Shown here: one piece after another, positions 45,168 through 54,923 of the stretch | Layout: each line of letters opens with the position of its first letter | Numbering within the stretch: position 1 is the first letter of the stretch | Origin: Rothia nasimurium | GTDB lineage: Bacteria; Actinomycetota; Actinomycetes; Actinomycetales; Micrococcaceae | Direction: 5' to 3' | DNA length: 64,000 nt | Assembly: GCF_004569295.1 (NCBI RefSeq) | Contig: NZ_SPQC01000008.1 | Coordinates: 16,346 to 80,345 of the forward strand | The notes under the pieces: model-generated | The model's input: the letters and a program-made list of their open reading frames with translations, nothing else | Databases searched by the model: none | Told to the model about the DNA's origin: nothing | Made by a program: the position numbers and the translations under genes

Positions 45168-45243
45168 GCCACCCCACTCTACCGGCTCCTAGCCGCCCCA
45201 GCCTACCCAAGCCGCCCACAGGCGTCCGCACCCTTAAAGGGGC

Positions 45244-45275
45244 GGAGGCTGGGCCCCGTGCAGGGCCCAGCCTCC
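45244..45275 (-). terminator. terminator of ppa
   Basis: GGAGGCTGGGCCC and GGGCCCAGCCTCC form a perfect 13-bp stem with a 6-nt loop, 48 nt after the ppa stop and ahead of the next - strand gene. Confidence 0.75.
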
Positions 45276-45322
45276 TATCCCGGTGGGAGCACTAGTTAGC
45301 TTTCGCTACCCCCACCAAGTCT

Positions 45323-45841
45323 TTAGTTATCGTCTGCTTCAGCTTCAGCAGCGGACTCGTAGTGCGACTTCTCAAAACGCTCCTGAGCCTCAGCTACCAG
45401 CTTCTCAGCGAAAGCGCGGTCTTCCCAGCCCTCGCCCTTAACCCACTTGCCGGGCTCCAGATCCTTGTAGCGCTCGAAGAAGTGCTTGATTTCTTCCTTG
45501 AGCTGGTCAGCAACATCGCCGATTTCCTGGATGTGGTCGTAGCGCTTATCTGCGGGAACGCACAGAACCTTATCGTCGCCGCCAGCTTCGTCGGTCATAC
45601 GGAAAACACCGATGGGGCGGGCTTCAACCAGCACGCCGGGAACAACGTCAACATCGAGAATAACCATGGCGTCAAGCGGGTCACCGTCTTCGCCCAGGGT
45701 GTCCTCAAAGTAGCCGTAGGCGGTGGGGTACTGCATGGAGGTGAACAGTACGCGATCCAGACGCAGGCGACCGGTTTCGTGGTCAATTTCGTACTTGACG
45801 CGTGAGCCGCGGTTAATTTCAATCGTGACGTCGAGTTCCAA
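45323..45841 (-). CDS. ppa: inorganic pyrophosphatase
   Basis: Family I soluble pyrophosphatase, 172 aa. Metal-binding signature [13 protein letters not shown] is clear, with [20 protein letters not shown] before it and [14 protein letters not shown] after. Hydrolyses pyrophosphate released by biosynthesis. It is transcribed alone, divergent from dacB. AGGAGG lies upstream of the ATG at 45841. Confidence 0.96.
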   Translation of the reverse strand: MELDVTIEINRGSRVKYEIDHETGRLRLDRVLFTSMQYPTAYGYFEDTLGEDGDPLDAMVILDVDVVPGVLVEARPIGVFRMTDEAGGDDKVLCVPADKRYDHIQEIGDVADQLKEEIKHFFERYKDLEPGKWVKGEGWEDRAFAEKLVAEAQERFEKSHYESAAEAEADDN

Positions 45842-46049
45842 GGGGAACCTCCTGGTTGAGTGGTGTGTTTGACCCGCGCTGCGCGCGAGTGGTTCGGCAT
45901 ATTAGTCTAACCGAGAACCGGCAGGCTGTACCCCTTTTACAGGGCAGGCGCGCCAGTGTCACCCGTATTACATGCCTCTGCTTCCACGGTCAGGCATATA
46001 CCCTATATAGAAGAACCCCTTCGCCCAAGAGCTAACCTGTGGAGGTTTC

Positions 46050-47450
46050 ATGGCCACTTCTCACCAACGCCCCCTGACCGCCTGGGTGGTTACCGCCCTG
46101 CTCGCAGCCGGGTGTGCAGCCGCAGGAGCCTGGGCCGTACCGGCCTGGCAGGAGTCCCAAGACCTTCGCGAAGCTTCGGTAGCCCCTGATGTCACGGCCT
46201 CGCCGGTTGCGGTAACAGAAGCAGGCGCCGGGGCCGCCGTCGATTCAGCTGCCCTGAGCGCAGAGCTCGATAGCGTCCTTGACGGTCTAGGCCAGGGGGT
46301 TTTCTCGGCCCAGGTTCTTGATGCAGAAACCGGACAAAGCCTCTACTCCCGTGAGGCCCAGGCGAGCCGAACCCCGGCGTCCAACATGAAGCTGCTCGTG
46401 GACTACGCCCTACTCACCACCGCACCGCAAGCCCGCTTCACCACGTCCGTCGACCTCAACGACGACTCAACCCTTACCCTGGTTGCAGGCGGCGACACCC
46501 TACTGGTGCCAGGGCACTCCGACCCCACTGCGGTGATGGGGCACGCCGGCATCGAGACCCTGGCTGAACGCACCATCGAGGCCCTTAAAGAGCAGGGCAT
46601 CAACGGCAAGGCCCTCACCCTCAACCTGGACACCACCATCTTTTCCGGCAGCTCCCTCAACCCCGAATGGGCCCAGGAAGATATCGACTCCGGCTTCATT
46701 AGCACTGTTACTCCCCTCGCCTTTTACTCTCACTACTCCCCCACCGGTGACGGAACCGCATCAAGCGGTAGCCGCCCCAGCAACGCCCCGGCAGAAGTGC
46801 AGCAGGTGCTGGTAGAGGCTCTCAATAGGTTGGGAGCGGACGCCGGGCTCACCTTCACCGCAGGCGAGCAGGTCACAGCCCCCAGCAGCGGACGGGAAAT
46901 TGCGGCCGTACAGTCAGCCACCGCCGCAGAACAGTCGGCCCTGATGATGCAGGAGTCAGACAACTCTCTGGCTGAAACCCTAGGCCGAAACCTTTCTGTT
47001 CTCACCGGCGGCGACGGCTCTACCCAAGGGGCAATTACCGCCGTACGCGAGGCTCTCTCTGCCGCAGGCCTACCCACCAATTACACCCAGGTTGACCTCA
47101 GCGGCCTTTCCATGAACAACAAGGTCAGCAACGAACTGCTCACCAGCATTGCCCTACGCGCGGTCAAGGGAAGCACCAGCGAACGCCTCACCCTGCAGGG
47201 CCTGCCAGTAGCCGGCTACAGCGGTACCCTGGGCCTAGCCAGCCGCTTCAACGACGCTGACGAAACCGGCGGGCGCGGGGTCGTCCGCGCTAAGACCGGC
47301 ACCCTCAACTCCGTGCTGTCCCTCACCGGCTACACCGTCACAGAATCCGGGCGGGCCCTAGTCTTCTCTGTCATCATGAACGACCTCGAGAGCACCGACA
47401 CCGCCAAGAATACCGTTGACCGGTTCGCAGCAACCCTCAGTACCCAGTAG
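46050..47450 (+). CDS. dacB: D-alanyl-D-alanine carboxypeptidase (PBP4 / DacB type)
   Basis: A 466-aa exported peptidase that trims peptidoglycan side chains. N-terminal signal or anchor VVTALLAAGCAAAGAWAVPAW. The three penicillin-binding motifs are present: SxxK in PASNMKLLVDYA, SxN in SDNSLAETLG and KTG in KTGTLNSVLSL. The large insertion between motifs 1 and 2 fits the PBP4 group. Strong GGAGG ribosome binding site before ATG 46050. Confidence 0.94.
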   Translation: MATSHQRPLTAWVVTALLAAGCAAAGAWAVPAWQESQDLREASVAPDVTASPVAVTEAGAGAAVDSAALSAELDSVLDGLGQGVFSAQVLDAETGQSLYSREAQASRTPASNMKLLVDYALLTTAPQARFTTSVDLNDDSTLTLVAGGDTLLVPGHSDPTAVMGHAGIETLAERTIEALKEQGINGKALTLNLDTTIFSGSSLNPEWAQEDIDSGFISTVTPLAFYSHYSPTGDGTASSGSRPSNAPAEVQQVLVEALNRLGADAGLTFTAGEQVTAPSSGREIAAVQSATAAEQSALMMQESDNSLAETLGRNLSVLTGGDGSTQGAITAVREALSAAGLPTNYTQVDLSGLSMNNKVSNELLTSIALRAVKGSTSERLTLQGLPVAGYSGTLGLASRFNDADETGGRGVVRAKTGTLNSVLSLTGYTVTESGRALVFSVIMNDLESTDTAKNTVDRFAATLSTQ

Positions 47451-47467
47451 CTGTAGGCGGATACAAG

Positions 47468-47499
47468 AACGGCGGCCCCACACATGTGGGGCCGCCGTT
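47468..47499. terminator. bidirectional terminator between dacB and the CAP gene
   Basis: AACGGCGGCCCCAC and GTGGGGCCGCCGTT form a 14-bp perfect stem around ACAT. It lies between two convergent genes and serves both. Confidence 0.88.
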
Positions 47500-47523
47500 T
47501 GTAGATAGGTCTAGTAGTGAAGA

Positions 47524-48645
47524 CTAGCTCACCCAGACGCCGCGGGCTTCAGTCCAGTTAATGGTGGTACCGCTAGAGAAGGTCACACGGGTGACGCCAT
47601 CAATCCAGCGCACCTCATCGGTTACAGGGAAGCCGATAGCTGCGGGGCCGCCCAGGGCGTACCAGTGGGCAGAGATAGCTCCGGTTTCAATAATGGCGCG
47701 AGCACCAGTGGAGGGGGTCCAGTAGACCGAGGTGACAGAGCCGTTCTTGATGAAGTCCTGACGCATGCTACCAATAAACTCATACTCTGAGCTTGCGGGG
47801 TAGCCCCAGCTACCATTTTCGTAGTTTTGGCCTGCGTAACGGCCGCCAATGGCGCCTCCCCAGTAAACATTCTGAGCGCCAGTTGCAGCAGTCCAGTAGA
47901 TAGTGCGGTCCTGAGTGAAGTTCTGAATGATGCCACCGTCAACAGAGGTAAAAGAGTTGCCAGCAGGTAGACCGAAGGTCGCCACGCCACCGTTTGCGTT
48001 GTAGTGGTCGGCCAGCTTGTCGTTCAGTGCGTAGGCGCTTACTTCAGAGGACCCATTGGAGAAGGTGCTGATGCTGGTGATGGTAGAAACGTAGTCGTTG
48101 GGGCCCTTACCTGCTTCGTAACGATAGATACCAACGTTGCCCAGGACGCGCCAGGGCAGGGAAGTTCCGTGGCCGTAGCAGAAGCCGATGCCGATGACGT
48201 TGGCCTGGGGGGCCAGGATGGCAGCACGGTGGGGGGCTGAGCTCTTCCAGAAGTTGAGGAGCTGGTTGAGGTCGTCGTTGTAGGAAAGAGCAATGACTTC
48301 GCGTACGAAGCTGTAGCCCTGCACCTTGGAGTTGTAGAGGAATTCGGTGCCGTGGGAGTATGCCCCGGCCTTGAACTGGCGGATAGCTTCGCCCTCCATC
48401 ACAGAGGCCACGGTAGCTGAGTGTTTGACTGCACCCAGGCCGTTCTGGGCGCGGTAGGCATTGATGAGGTTGAGCAGGGTCTGCTGGTCGGTAGCGCGCT
48501 GGGCGGCAGTGACGGTGCGAATGTCTGATGCGGCGGCAGTTGCTGCGGTGATTGCGGTGGTAGCTGCCAGACCGGTTAGGGCAAGGACGGCCGCCTGGCG
48601 GCGAGTCGGCTGAACAGCTCGTGCGGTTTCAAGAAAGCTCTTCAT
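47524..48645 (-). CDS. secreted CAP-domain protein with LGFP repeats
   Basis: A 373-aa exoprotein. The N-terminus has PTRRQAAVLALTG, a twin-arginine-like signal peptide, cut near residue 40. The CAP/SCP domain follows at about residues 50-175 (LINAYRAQNGLG, SSAPHRAAILAP, ANVIGIGFCYGHG). Three LGFP-like repeats fill the C-terminus (GGVATFGLPAGNSFT, GSWGYPASSEYE, GGPAAIGFPVTDE), which bind cell-wall mycolate or other envelope structures in related bacteria. A wall-associated role is likely; the activity is not known. Confidence 0.88.
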   Translation of the reverse strand: MKSFLETARAVQPTRRQAAVLALTGLAATTAITAATAAASDIRTVTAAQRATDQQTLLNLINAYRAQNGLGAVKHSATVASVMEGEAIRQFKAGAYSHGTEFLYNSKVQGYSFVREVIALSYNDDLNQLLNFWKSSAPHRAAILAPQANVIGIGFCYGHGTSLPWRVLGNVGIYRYEAGKGPNDYVSTITSISTFSNGSSEVSAYALNDKLADHYNANGGVATFGLPAGNSFTSVDGGIIQNFTQDRTIYWTAATGAQNVYWGGAIGGRYAGQNYENGSWGYPASSEYEFIGSMRQDFIKNGSVTSVYWTPSTGARAIIETGAISAHWYALGGPAAIGFPVTDEVRWIDGVTRVTFSSGTTINWTEARGVWVS

Positions 48646-49132
48646 ACGGGCTCCTGTTTTCTGGTGGTAACGAGCAAGGGGATTTTGCTGAAAACAACTT
48701 TATAGAATCGTGACCTATTTTTGACCATTTTGTGACACTTTTTTGGGATTTAATTCAGGTCTGAACACAGGCTGAGAATTATAAAGATTACTTACTTCCA
48801 GCGTTCCAGCACTTCAACCCCCGCTTTTCACCGCCATCACAGCCATCTCACCAAAGTTCATTTCAACAAAAATCCACCCAGCTTAGGAGTGTTAGTGACC
48901 ACGCAGGCAGCTCAGCAAAACATAGGGTGATAAGGCTAAAAAATTTAGACAACCCCCTCCAGAATATCCCACAAATCAACCCCTATTGGACACTGCTGTA
49001 CCTACACACCCCACTTGCACCCTATAAGGAATGAAAACCACGTCCCGCAACCGCGCAACAAAAAGGAAATTTGCGCACATGACACAGATTACATTTTCAA
49101 AGCTTTTGTTCTATACAGGTGAGTAATTTTTA

Positions 49133-49144
49133 GAATATATGTTC
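49133..49144 (+). promoter_or_regulatory. LexA/SOS box candidate
   Basis: GAATATATGTTC differs by one base from the actinobacterial and Bacillus SOS consensus GAAC-NNNN-GTTC, within a longer palindrome TTTAGAA-TATATG-TTCTAAA (49129-49148). It is 113 nt upstream of the nuclease/helicase gene in the 612-nt gap 48646-49257. The rest of the gap is AT-rich and noncoding, with the promoter region of the CAP gene at its left side. Confidence 0.65.
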
Positions 49145-49257
49145 TAAATTATTTTATTGGTCCGAACCACTTATGGTTATCGCTGCATCACCTACTCAGC
49201 CCCTAAAATGTCAGCCGTCCTTGCTAGCCTGGAAGACAGCGAACCCCAAGGAGTCCC

Positions 49258-50895
49258 ATGTTCTTCATCGATGCAGATTCTGCCCCCTCGTTACCGGCTG
49301 TGAACCTCGAACCTCTCGGTCAGTCTCTGATCTACTCAGCTACTGACCTTGTCACCTCGGCCCAGTGCCAGTTCGCCACGCTCTACGCCCTTGATCAGGC
49401 TCTGGGTAGGGTGCCTCGCCTCGAACGTATTGAAGACCCCCAGCTCCGCAGAGCTGCGGCCCTGGGTGAAGCCCACGAACAGCGTGTCCTCGATGACTTT
49501 GTCCGAGCCTACGGCACCTGGGACCCGGCCTCGGGCCAGGGGGTGTATCAGGTTGAGCCCCCGCGTACCTACACTCGGCAGGCTCTCGAAGAAAAACGGG
49601 AAGAAACTCTCGAAGCTCTGCGTGCAGGAGCCGATGTTGTCTTCCAGGCTAGCTTCTTTGACGGTTCCTTTCACGGGCGTGCCGACTTCCTTGTAAAGCA
49701 GCCCGACGGGAGCTACCGGGTGGTTGACACTAAGCTGGCACGCACGGCTCGAGTCCCGGCTCTCCTTCAGGTCGCTGCCTACGCCGACCAGCTGCATAGA
49801 GAGGGAATCCCCTGTAACCCCTACGTCTCGCTCATTCTGGGCAATAATGTCGAGTCCCTACACGAGCTTGCTACCCTTACACCGGTGTTCGAGCAGAAGC
49901 GCCAACGCCTCGTAGAGATCCTCACCACCCATCGGGAGCCGGGGGCTGCCCCGGTGAGCTGGTTTGTAGAAGCCGGTAGCCCAGAGATTACCCGGTGCGG
50001 GCGGTGTGATACCTGCCAGGTGATGGTGCGAGAACACCGGGATATGCTCCTGACTTCGGGCATAACGGCGAAGTCACGTCAGACTATCTACGAGCGCTGT
50101 GGTGTTCAGAGTATTGACGAACTGGCGGCCCTGGCAGGTCAGCCTCAGCTTCCGGCTCTGGTACGCCGCTACGCAGAGCAGGCTGCCCTACAGACCGGCG
50201 TATCGGAGCCAGATGGGGCAGTGGTAGTTGAGAGAGAGGGGCAGGAACATACTGTCTCTTACAAGCTCCTGCCCCGGCACTCTTTACGTATGCTCCCGCG
50301 GGCGAGCACGGGTGACCTCTTTATGAGTCTTCGGTCTGACCCGCTCTGGCGCGATGAGAAGGCTGCTCACCCTTCCCTTGCCTGGGGTTTAACCTATCTC
50401 TTGGGTGCTACACACCTGGCTGATCAGCCTGGCGAGGAGCCCCTTTTGAGTCAGTTCTGGGCCTCTAGCAGGGCTACGGAGGGTCGGCTTTTAACTGATT
50501 TTCTGGGCATGCTGCATCACCAGCGCCAGCTGAATCCTGGCTTGCGGGTCTATTACTTTGGGGCGCCTGTTATGGCTGCTCTTCAGCAGTTGGCATCGGT
50601 GCACGGGGTTGGCGAAGCTTTTCTTACCGATTTACAGCGGGAGGGTGTTTTCATTGACCTTTCTGAGGTGCTGCGCCGGTCGATGCGTTTGAGCGAGGGC
50701 ACCCGGGCACTGACCGCTATTGAGCCCCTCTATGCCCAGGGGCTTGAGCCTGACCTTGATATTCCGGTGACAGCCTTTGCCGATGTAACCGAGGCAGAGA
50801 AGGAAGGGCGTGCTGAGCAGGCCGAAGCTATGCGTGCTGCTCTCACCCGTAGTTTGTATCGCACGGGTCTATCTCTGTCTCAGTTGCGCGCCTAG
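49258..50895 (+). CDS. TM0106-type RecB-like nuclease (N-terminal half of a bifunctional protein)
   Basis: A 545-aa protein with a PD-(D/E)xK nuclease core: FHGRADFLVKQPDGSYRVVD, then TKLARTARVPALLQVAAYAD, where GRADF, D and the following K are the catalytic pattern. Cysteines in TSAQCQF and CGRCDTCQ probably bind an iron-sulfur cluster as in AddB/RecB-type nucleases. The C-terminal part resembles the RNase H-like segment of TM0106 proteins. It ends with TAG at 50893, and the helicase follows in the same frame with no gap. In many actinobacteria this is one fused nuclease-helicase. AGGAG precedes ATG 49258. SOS box upstream. Confidence 0.88.
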   Translation: MFFIDADSAPSLPAVNLEPLGQSLIYSATDLVTSAQCQFATLYALDQALGRVPRLERIEDPQLRRAAALGEAHEQRVLDDFVRAYGTWDPASGQGVYQVEPPRTYTRQALEEKREETLEALRAGADVVFQASFFDGSFHGRADFLVKQPDGSYRVVDTKLARTARVPALLQVAAYADQLHREGIPCNPYVSLILGNNVESLHELATLTPVFEQKRQRLVEILTTHREPGAAPVSWFVEAGSPEITRCGRCDTCQVMVREHRDMLLTSGITAKSRQTIYERCGVQSIDELAALAGQPQLPALVRRYAEQAALQTGVSEPDGAVVVEREGQEHTVSYKLLPRHSLRMLPRASTGDLFMSLRSDPLWRDEKAAHPSLAWGLTYLLGATHLADQPGEEPLLSQFWASSRATEGRLLTDFLGMLHHQRQLNPGLRVYYFGAPVMAALQQLASVHGVGEAFLTDLQREGVFIDLSEVLRRSMRLSEGTRALTAIEPLYAQGLEPDLDIPVTAFADVTEAEKEGRAEQAEAMRAALTRSLYRTGLSLSQLRA

Positions 50896-53052
50896 TTGTT
50901 GGGGTTGGCGGGTCGGTCGGTCGACGATGAGCTGGTGCAGCCCGCCCCCCTGGCTGACCTGAACGAGCTGCTGGTGCAGGCGGGTAGGGCTGAAGACGAG
51001 ACTGATACGGAACGGGTTCTACGCCAGTTTGTTGAGGCCCTGGACGCCGGTGGCGAGTTGGAGCCGCAGAAGCAGGCTGTTGCTATGGTGGCTACGGCGA
51101 CGGGCTATCATCGTCGCGAGCGCCGTCAGTTCTGGTGGGATCATTTCAATCGCCTGACGGCTCCCCGTGAGGATTGGGAGGACGCCCGTGATGTGGTTTT
51201 GCTGGGTCGGTTGCAGGTGGTTGCCGATTGGCACCGTCCGGAACGGGCTCGGTCCACTGTGCGTTTGTTGAGCGGGGTGGCGAGGGTCGCTCCGGGCTCG
51301 TCGGTGAAGGTGGGCGATAGCAACCTCTTTGCCATGTATGCGCGCCCTTTTCCGCCCTTTTTGGAGCGGGAGGCTCGGCAGCAGGCTTTAACCTATGCGG
51401 CTCTGCATGAAGGAGTACTGCCAGTGGAGGCCGAGCGGGCCGGTGCTTTTAACACTGAGATTGTGGAGCTGGAGGAGATTCCGGAGCATGAGGCGGGGCA
51501 ACCCAATCTGGTGCGGATTACGGTGCGGGAGAGTTTGAAAACCTCAGACAGCGAGCCGGCTGAGCCTTACTCGCATCTGCCGATGGCACTAACTCCCGGG
51601 CAGCCTATTCCGACGCAGGCCCAGGAGCAGGCTCTACTTGAGTTAGCGGCGCGTACCGCCCGGGTGCTACCTGAGTTACCGGCGTCGGCGGGTACCGATG
51701 TGATTCGTCGTGTTCCGCCGAGACTAGTTGGGGGCGATGTTTTACCGCGTCCGCAGGATTTTGTAGAGACGCACGGTTCTCTCTCGACGGTGCAGGCTAT
51801 TTATCAGGCGGTGAGCCAGCTCGATCGGTCGTATGTGGCGGTTCAGGGCCCTCCGGGGTCGGGCAAGACCTTCGTGGGTTCTCATGTGATTGGCCGTCTT
51901 GTAACTGCGGGCTGGAAGGTGGGTATTGTGGCCCAGTCCCATGCGGTAGTTGAGAACATGCTGCTGGGCTGCATCAGTAATGGCCGCGTAGACCCTGACC
52001 AGATCGCTAAGGGGGTGGGCAAGAGCCAAACCCCGATTTTCCCCTGGCGCGAGGTTCGTAACCCCGATGTTTCCAGGTTTATGGATGAACCCGGTGGCCG
52101 TATTTTTGGCGGCACGGCCTGGGATTTTGCTTCTGACCGCAAGTTCCGGTTTGAGGGGCTTGATCTTCTGGTGATTGACGAGGCGGGCCAGTATTCCTTA
52201 GCCAATACGCTGGCGGTGGCCCGTTCGACCAAGAACCTACTGCTCCTGGGCGACCCGGCCCAGCTACCCCAGGTCACGCAGGGTACCCATCCCTACCCGG
52301 TGGATGAGTCTGCCCTGGGTTGGCTTTCAGTGGGCCGTACGGTGCTGCCCGAAGAGTTTGGTTATTTTCTCGATGTCACCTGGCGTATGCACCCTGCCCT
52401 GTGTGCCCCGGTCTCGGCCCTGTCGTATGAGGGGCGGCTGGCGTCCGCCCCCTCGGGCACCGAGAGGCACCTGGAGGGGTGGGAACCCGGGGTCTACCTG
52501 CGCACGGTAGAGCATCGAGGCAACTCAACGGCTTCGGTCGAAGAGGCCGATGAGATTGTGGCTTTGGCCCGCGGCTTCCTGGGGCACCGGTGGACTCCCC
52601 ACCTGGCTGCCCCCGAGCAGGCAGCGCCCCTGGCACCCTCAGACATTATTGTGGTGGCAGCCTATAATGCCCAGGTTGATACGATTCGGGCGGCCCTGCT
52701 GGAGGCAGGGCTAGCGGACGCCGCCGGCGGGGGTGTGCGCGTCGGTACGGTTGATAAGTTCCAGGGTCAGGAGGCCCCGGTGGTACTGGTGTCCATGGCT
52801 GCCTCGAGTGCCGGTGATAGCCCCCGCGGAACCGACTTTCTGCTCTCGCCCAACCGGTTGAATGTTGCCCTGTCCCGCGGCATGTGGGCGGCAGTGGTGG
52901 TGTGCTCAACCAGGTTTACCGACTTTCTGCCCACCAGCCCCGAGGCTCTAGCCCTGCTGGGTGCCTTTATCCGCCTTGAACAAGCAGCCCTGCCTTTCCC
53001 TGATGAGGGGGAGGCGGACGTCCGCCCCGATACACCCGCCGTTAGGAATTAG
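50896..53052 (+). CDS. DNA2/Upf1-like superfamily I helicase (C-terminal half)
   Basis: A 718-aa helicase. Walker A is GPPGSGKTFVGSH at about residue 320. Motif II is VIDEAGQYSLAN, then LLLLGDPAQLPQV (motif III), DVTWRMHPALC (motif IV), VDKFQGQEAPVVLVS (motif V) and NVALSRGMWA (motif VI). The proposed TTG start at 50896 is directly after the amber codon and has no ribosome binding site, so separate initiation is doubtful. Together with the nuclease it would form a repair or restriction-type nuclease-helicase. Confidence 0.9.
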   Translation: MLGLAGRSVDDELVQPAPLADLNELLVQAGRAEDETDTERVLRQFVEALDAGGELEPQKQAVAMVATATGYHRRERRQFWWDHFNRLTAPREDWEDARDVVLLGRLQVVADWHRPERARSTVRLLSGVARVAPGSSVKVGDSNLFAMYARPFPPFLEREARQQALTYAALHEGVLPVEAERAGAFNTEIVELEEIPEHEAGQPNLVRITVRESLKTSDSEPAEPYSHLPMALTPGQPIPTQAQEQALLELAARTARVLPELPASAGTDVIRRVPPRLVGGDVLPRPQDFVETHGSLSTVQAIYQAVSQLDRSYVAVQGPPGSGKTFVGSHVIGRLVTAGWKVGIVAQSHAVVENMLLGCISNGRVDPDQIAKGVGKSQTPIFPWREVRNPDVSRFMDEPGGRIFGGTAWDFASDRKFRFEGLDLLVIDEAGQYSLANTLAVARSTKNLLLLGDPAQLPQVTQGTHPYPVDESALGWLSVGRTVLPEEFGYFLDVTWRMHPALCAPVSALSYEGRLASAPSGTERHLEGWEPGVYLRTVEHRGNSTASVEEADEIVALARGFLGHRWTPHLAAPEQAAPLAPSDIIVVAAYNAQVDTIRAALLEAGLADAAGGGVRVGTVDKFQGQEAPVVLVSMAASSAGDSPRGTDFLLSPNRLNVALSRGMWAAVVVCSTRFTDFLPTSPEALALLGAFIRLEQAALPFPDEGEADVRPDTPAVRN

Positions 53053-53053
53053 C

Positions 53054-53782
53054 ATGCCCCTCTCCCCGACTCACCGTAAGCGCTCCCCCTATCTCTTTCA
53101 CTTTGATGGGCAGACCGTGGCCCTGGGCGAGCCCCGCTACTTGCAGCGTATCGACGAGCGCCTGCGCGAGCAGGGGTACGCGACCAGACCCACCTACTGG
53201 GATCAGGCCTACCTGGCTGATCTGGCAGCATCAAGCCCCGAGGACGCCGAGCACAGCCAGTTTGCGGCACCGAGCAACCCGGCCCAGCTCAACAGCGTGG
53301 GGGTTTCGTGTAGCAGTAGCGAGTTCTGGTCGGCTATGTATGCCCGCAGTTTTGACGCTACGCCCTGGGGCGGGGAGGGCGATACCCTCTATATGCCCCA
53401 GTTGCCCGACTGGTTAGAGCGCGCCCGGGCCTGGACGCTTGACCCTCTAGCCCCGCAGGATGGCCCCGGCGACCTAGATCCGGCAGGGGGCTGGGTGCGG
53501 GTGCGGGATCAGTTGGGTGCGGGTGCACCCCTGGGGCTCTTCCAGCTCACGAGCCCCGATTATTTTTGGGTCTTTGGGTCGGCGCCCGACCTCAAACAGG
53601 TAGTGCACCTGTGCCGGGAGTTGGGGCGCGATTTATCCGGCTTCGATACTGCCACCGCCTATCTGGGCTATGACCTGACCTGCAGTAGCGTCCGGCTGCC
53701 GATTGAGTGCGCCCAGCCATTGCAGGAGCAGCTCTTCCTTGCCGGGGTGGACGCCGAAACCCTGCTCTGGGGTGAGGGCTAG
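53054..53782 (+). CDS. hypothetical protein, 242 aa
   Basis: Not recognised. It is soluble, acidic and Trp/Tyr-rich (FSSxFWSAMYARSFDATPWG, LPDWLERARAWTL). No signal peptide or membrane helix. ATG at 53054, one base after the helicase stop; a longer frame from 52961 overlaps the helicase and is rejected. It is probably co-transcribed with the nuclease and helicase and may share their SOS control. No motif indicates an enzyme. Confidence 0.65.
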   Translation: MPLSPTHRKRSPYLFHFDGQTVALGEPRYLQRIDERLREQGYATRPTYWDQAYLADLAASSPEDAEHSQFAAPSNPAQLNSVGVSCSSSEFWSAMYARSFDATPWGGEGDTLYMPQLPDWLERARAWTLDPLAPQDGPGDLDPAGGWVRVRDQLGAGAPLGLFQLTSPDYFWVFGSAPDLKQVVHLCRELGRDLSGFDTATAYLGYDLTCSSVRLPIECAQPLQEQLFLAGVDAETLLWGEG

Positions 53783-53818
53783 TTTTCTGCCCGGTGACTC
53801 TAGGGCATACTGAGAAGC

Positions 53819-54445
53819 ATGTTTGTACTGACCTTCATTGCCCGCTCGTCCCAGGGTTCGGTTCAGGAGCACCTCGCCGACCTGGAGAACCGTCTCGAAC
53901 AGCTGGCCCCTGCCGTTGCTTTTACCCGCACCTACCCCGATGAGGTGCAGGGGGCGTTCGATAATGCCCAGGACGCCCTGGCCGCCGCCCTGCTCGGGGC
54001 CCGGTTTGCCCGGTTTCGGGTGGGTATCGGGGCCGGTGAGCTGGTGCGGCCGCGCTTCGCGGCGGCTCTGGGGGCGGTTTCTACCCCGGAGTGTTCGGGC
54101 TCTGCCTTGAGCCTGTCCCGGTCGGCGGTGGAGCAGGCCCAGACCGGTGCGCCACCGCGCGGAATCTGTGTGCATGCTGAAGGGCAGGGCGTCCGAGCGG
54201 ACCAGGTAACCGGCCTGTTGCGCCTGCTCTACCGGGTGGCGTCCGCCCGTACCGAAGCCGAGTGGCGGGTGCTTGATCTGCTAGTGCCCGGTGTGCGCGG
54301 GCAGCAAAAGGCGATAGCCCAGGCTCTGGGAATTACCTCCCAGGCAGTGAGTAAGACCCTGGTGCGGTCCTACTGGCATGAGGAGCTGGCTTCTCGCGAG
54401 CTCATCGCCGAGCTACTTGAAGGTTTGGAGGGGCAGGAGCAGTAG
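53819..54445 (+). CDS. SatD-like protein with C-terminal helix-turn-helix
   Basis: A 208-aa protein. The first 140 residues resemble SatD-type domains (FRVGIGAGELV, then SGSALSLSRSAVEQAQ). The C-terminus is a helix-turn-helix (AEWRVLDLLVPG, then QKAIAQALGITSQAVSKTLV). SatD proteins are linked to stress adaptation in streptococci; the role here is unknown. It is the last core gene before the island, 36 nt after the hypothetical gene. Confidence 0.65.
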   Translation: MFVLTFIARSSQGSVQEHLADLENRLEQLAPAVAFTRTYPDEVQGAFDNAQDALAAALLGARFARFRVGIGAGELVRPRFAAALGAVSTPECSGSALSLSRSAVEQAQTGAPPRGICVHAEGQGVRADQVTGLLRLLYRVASARTEAEWRVLDLLVPGVRGQQKAIAQALGITSQAVSKTLVRSYWHEELASRELIAELLEGLEGQEQ

Positions 54446-54464
54446 GCCGGGCACCGGCAAACTG

Positions 54465-54923
54465 TCAGTGCAAGAGGAATGAAATCACCAGAATCACGGG
54501 AATGGTGTCCAGGGTACTGAGCAGCACGATATCGCGGGAGAGCGTGGTTGCTACGTTGTACCGCACCGCGTAGTTATACATGTTCTGGGCGCTAGGCAGG
54601 GCCGCGAGAATGGTGGCCGCGAAGATATCGCTCTCGCTGAGGTGGAAAACGTAGCGGGCCAGCAGGTAGGCAACCAGCGGCATCAGAAGGTTCTTAAAGC
54701 TAGCGGCAAGCACGGTTTCGAAGCGTTGGTTGGGGGGGGTATCGAGCACCTTGGAGCCCCGCAGCGACATGCCGAAGGCCGCCAGAATCAGCGGTACACC
54801 CGCGCCGCCCAAGATACGGAAGGGCTCCATCACCATATCGGGAACCTGTAGGTTGAACACGTTGACCAGCAGGCCCAGGGCTGAACCGATAATCAGGGTA
54901 TTACCGGTTTCCCCGGCTCTCAC
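54465..54923 (-). pseudogene. truncated AEC-family transporter (C-terminal half)
   Basis: A 152-aa remainder of an auxin efflux carrier-type permease. The family pattern of the C-terminal five helices is kept: IIGSALGLLVNVFNLQVPD, PFRILGGAGVPLILAAFG and ATILAALPSAQNMYNYAVRY. Full AEC proteins have about 300 aa and ten helices, so the N-terminal half is missing. Upstream of about 54925 the sequence is unrelated, consistent with deletion at an insertion boundary. The GTG at 54923 may still be translated. Confidence 0.75.
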
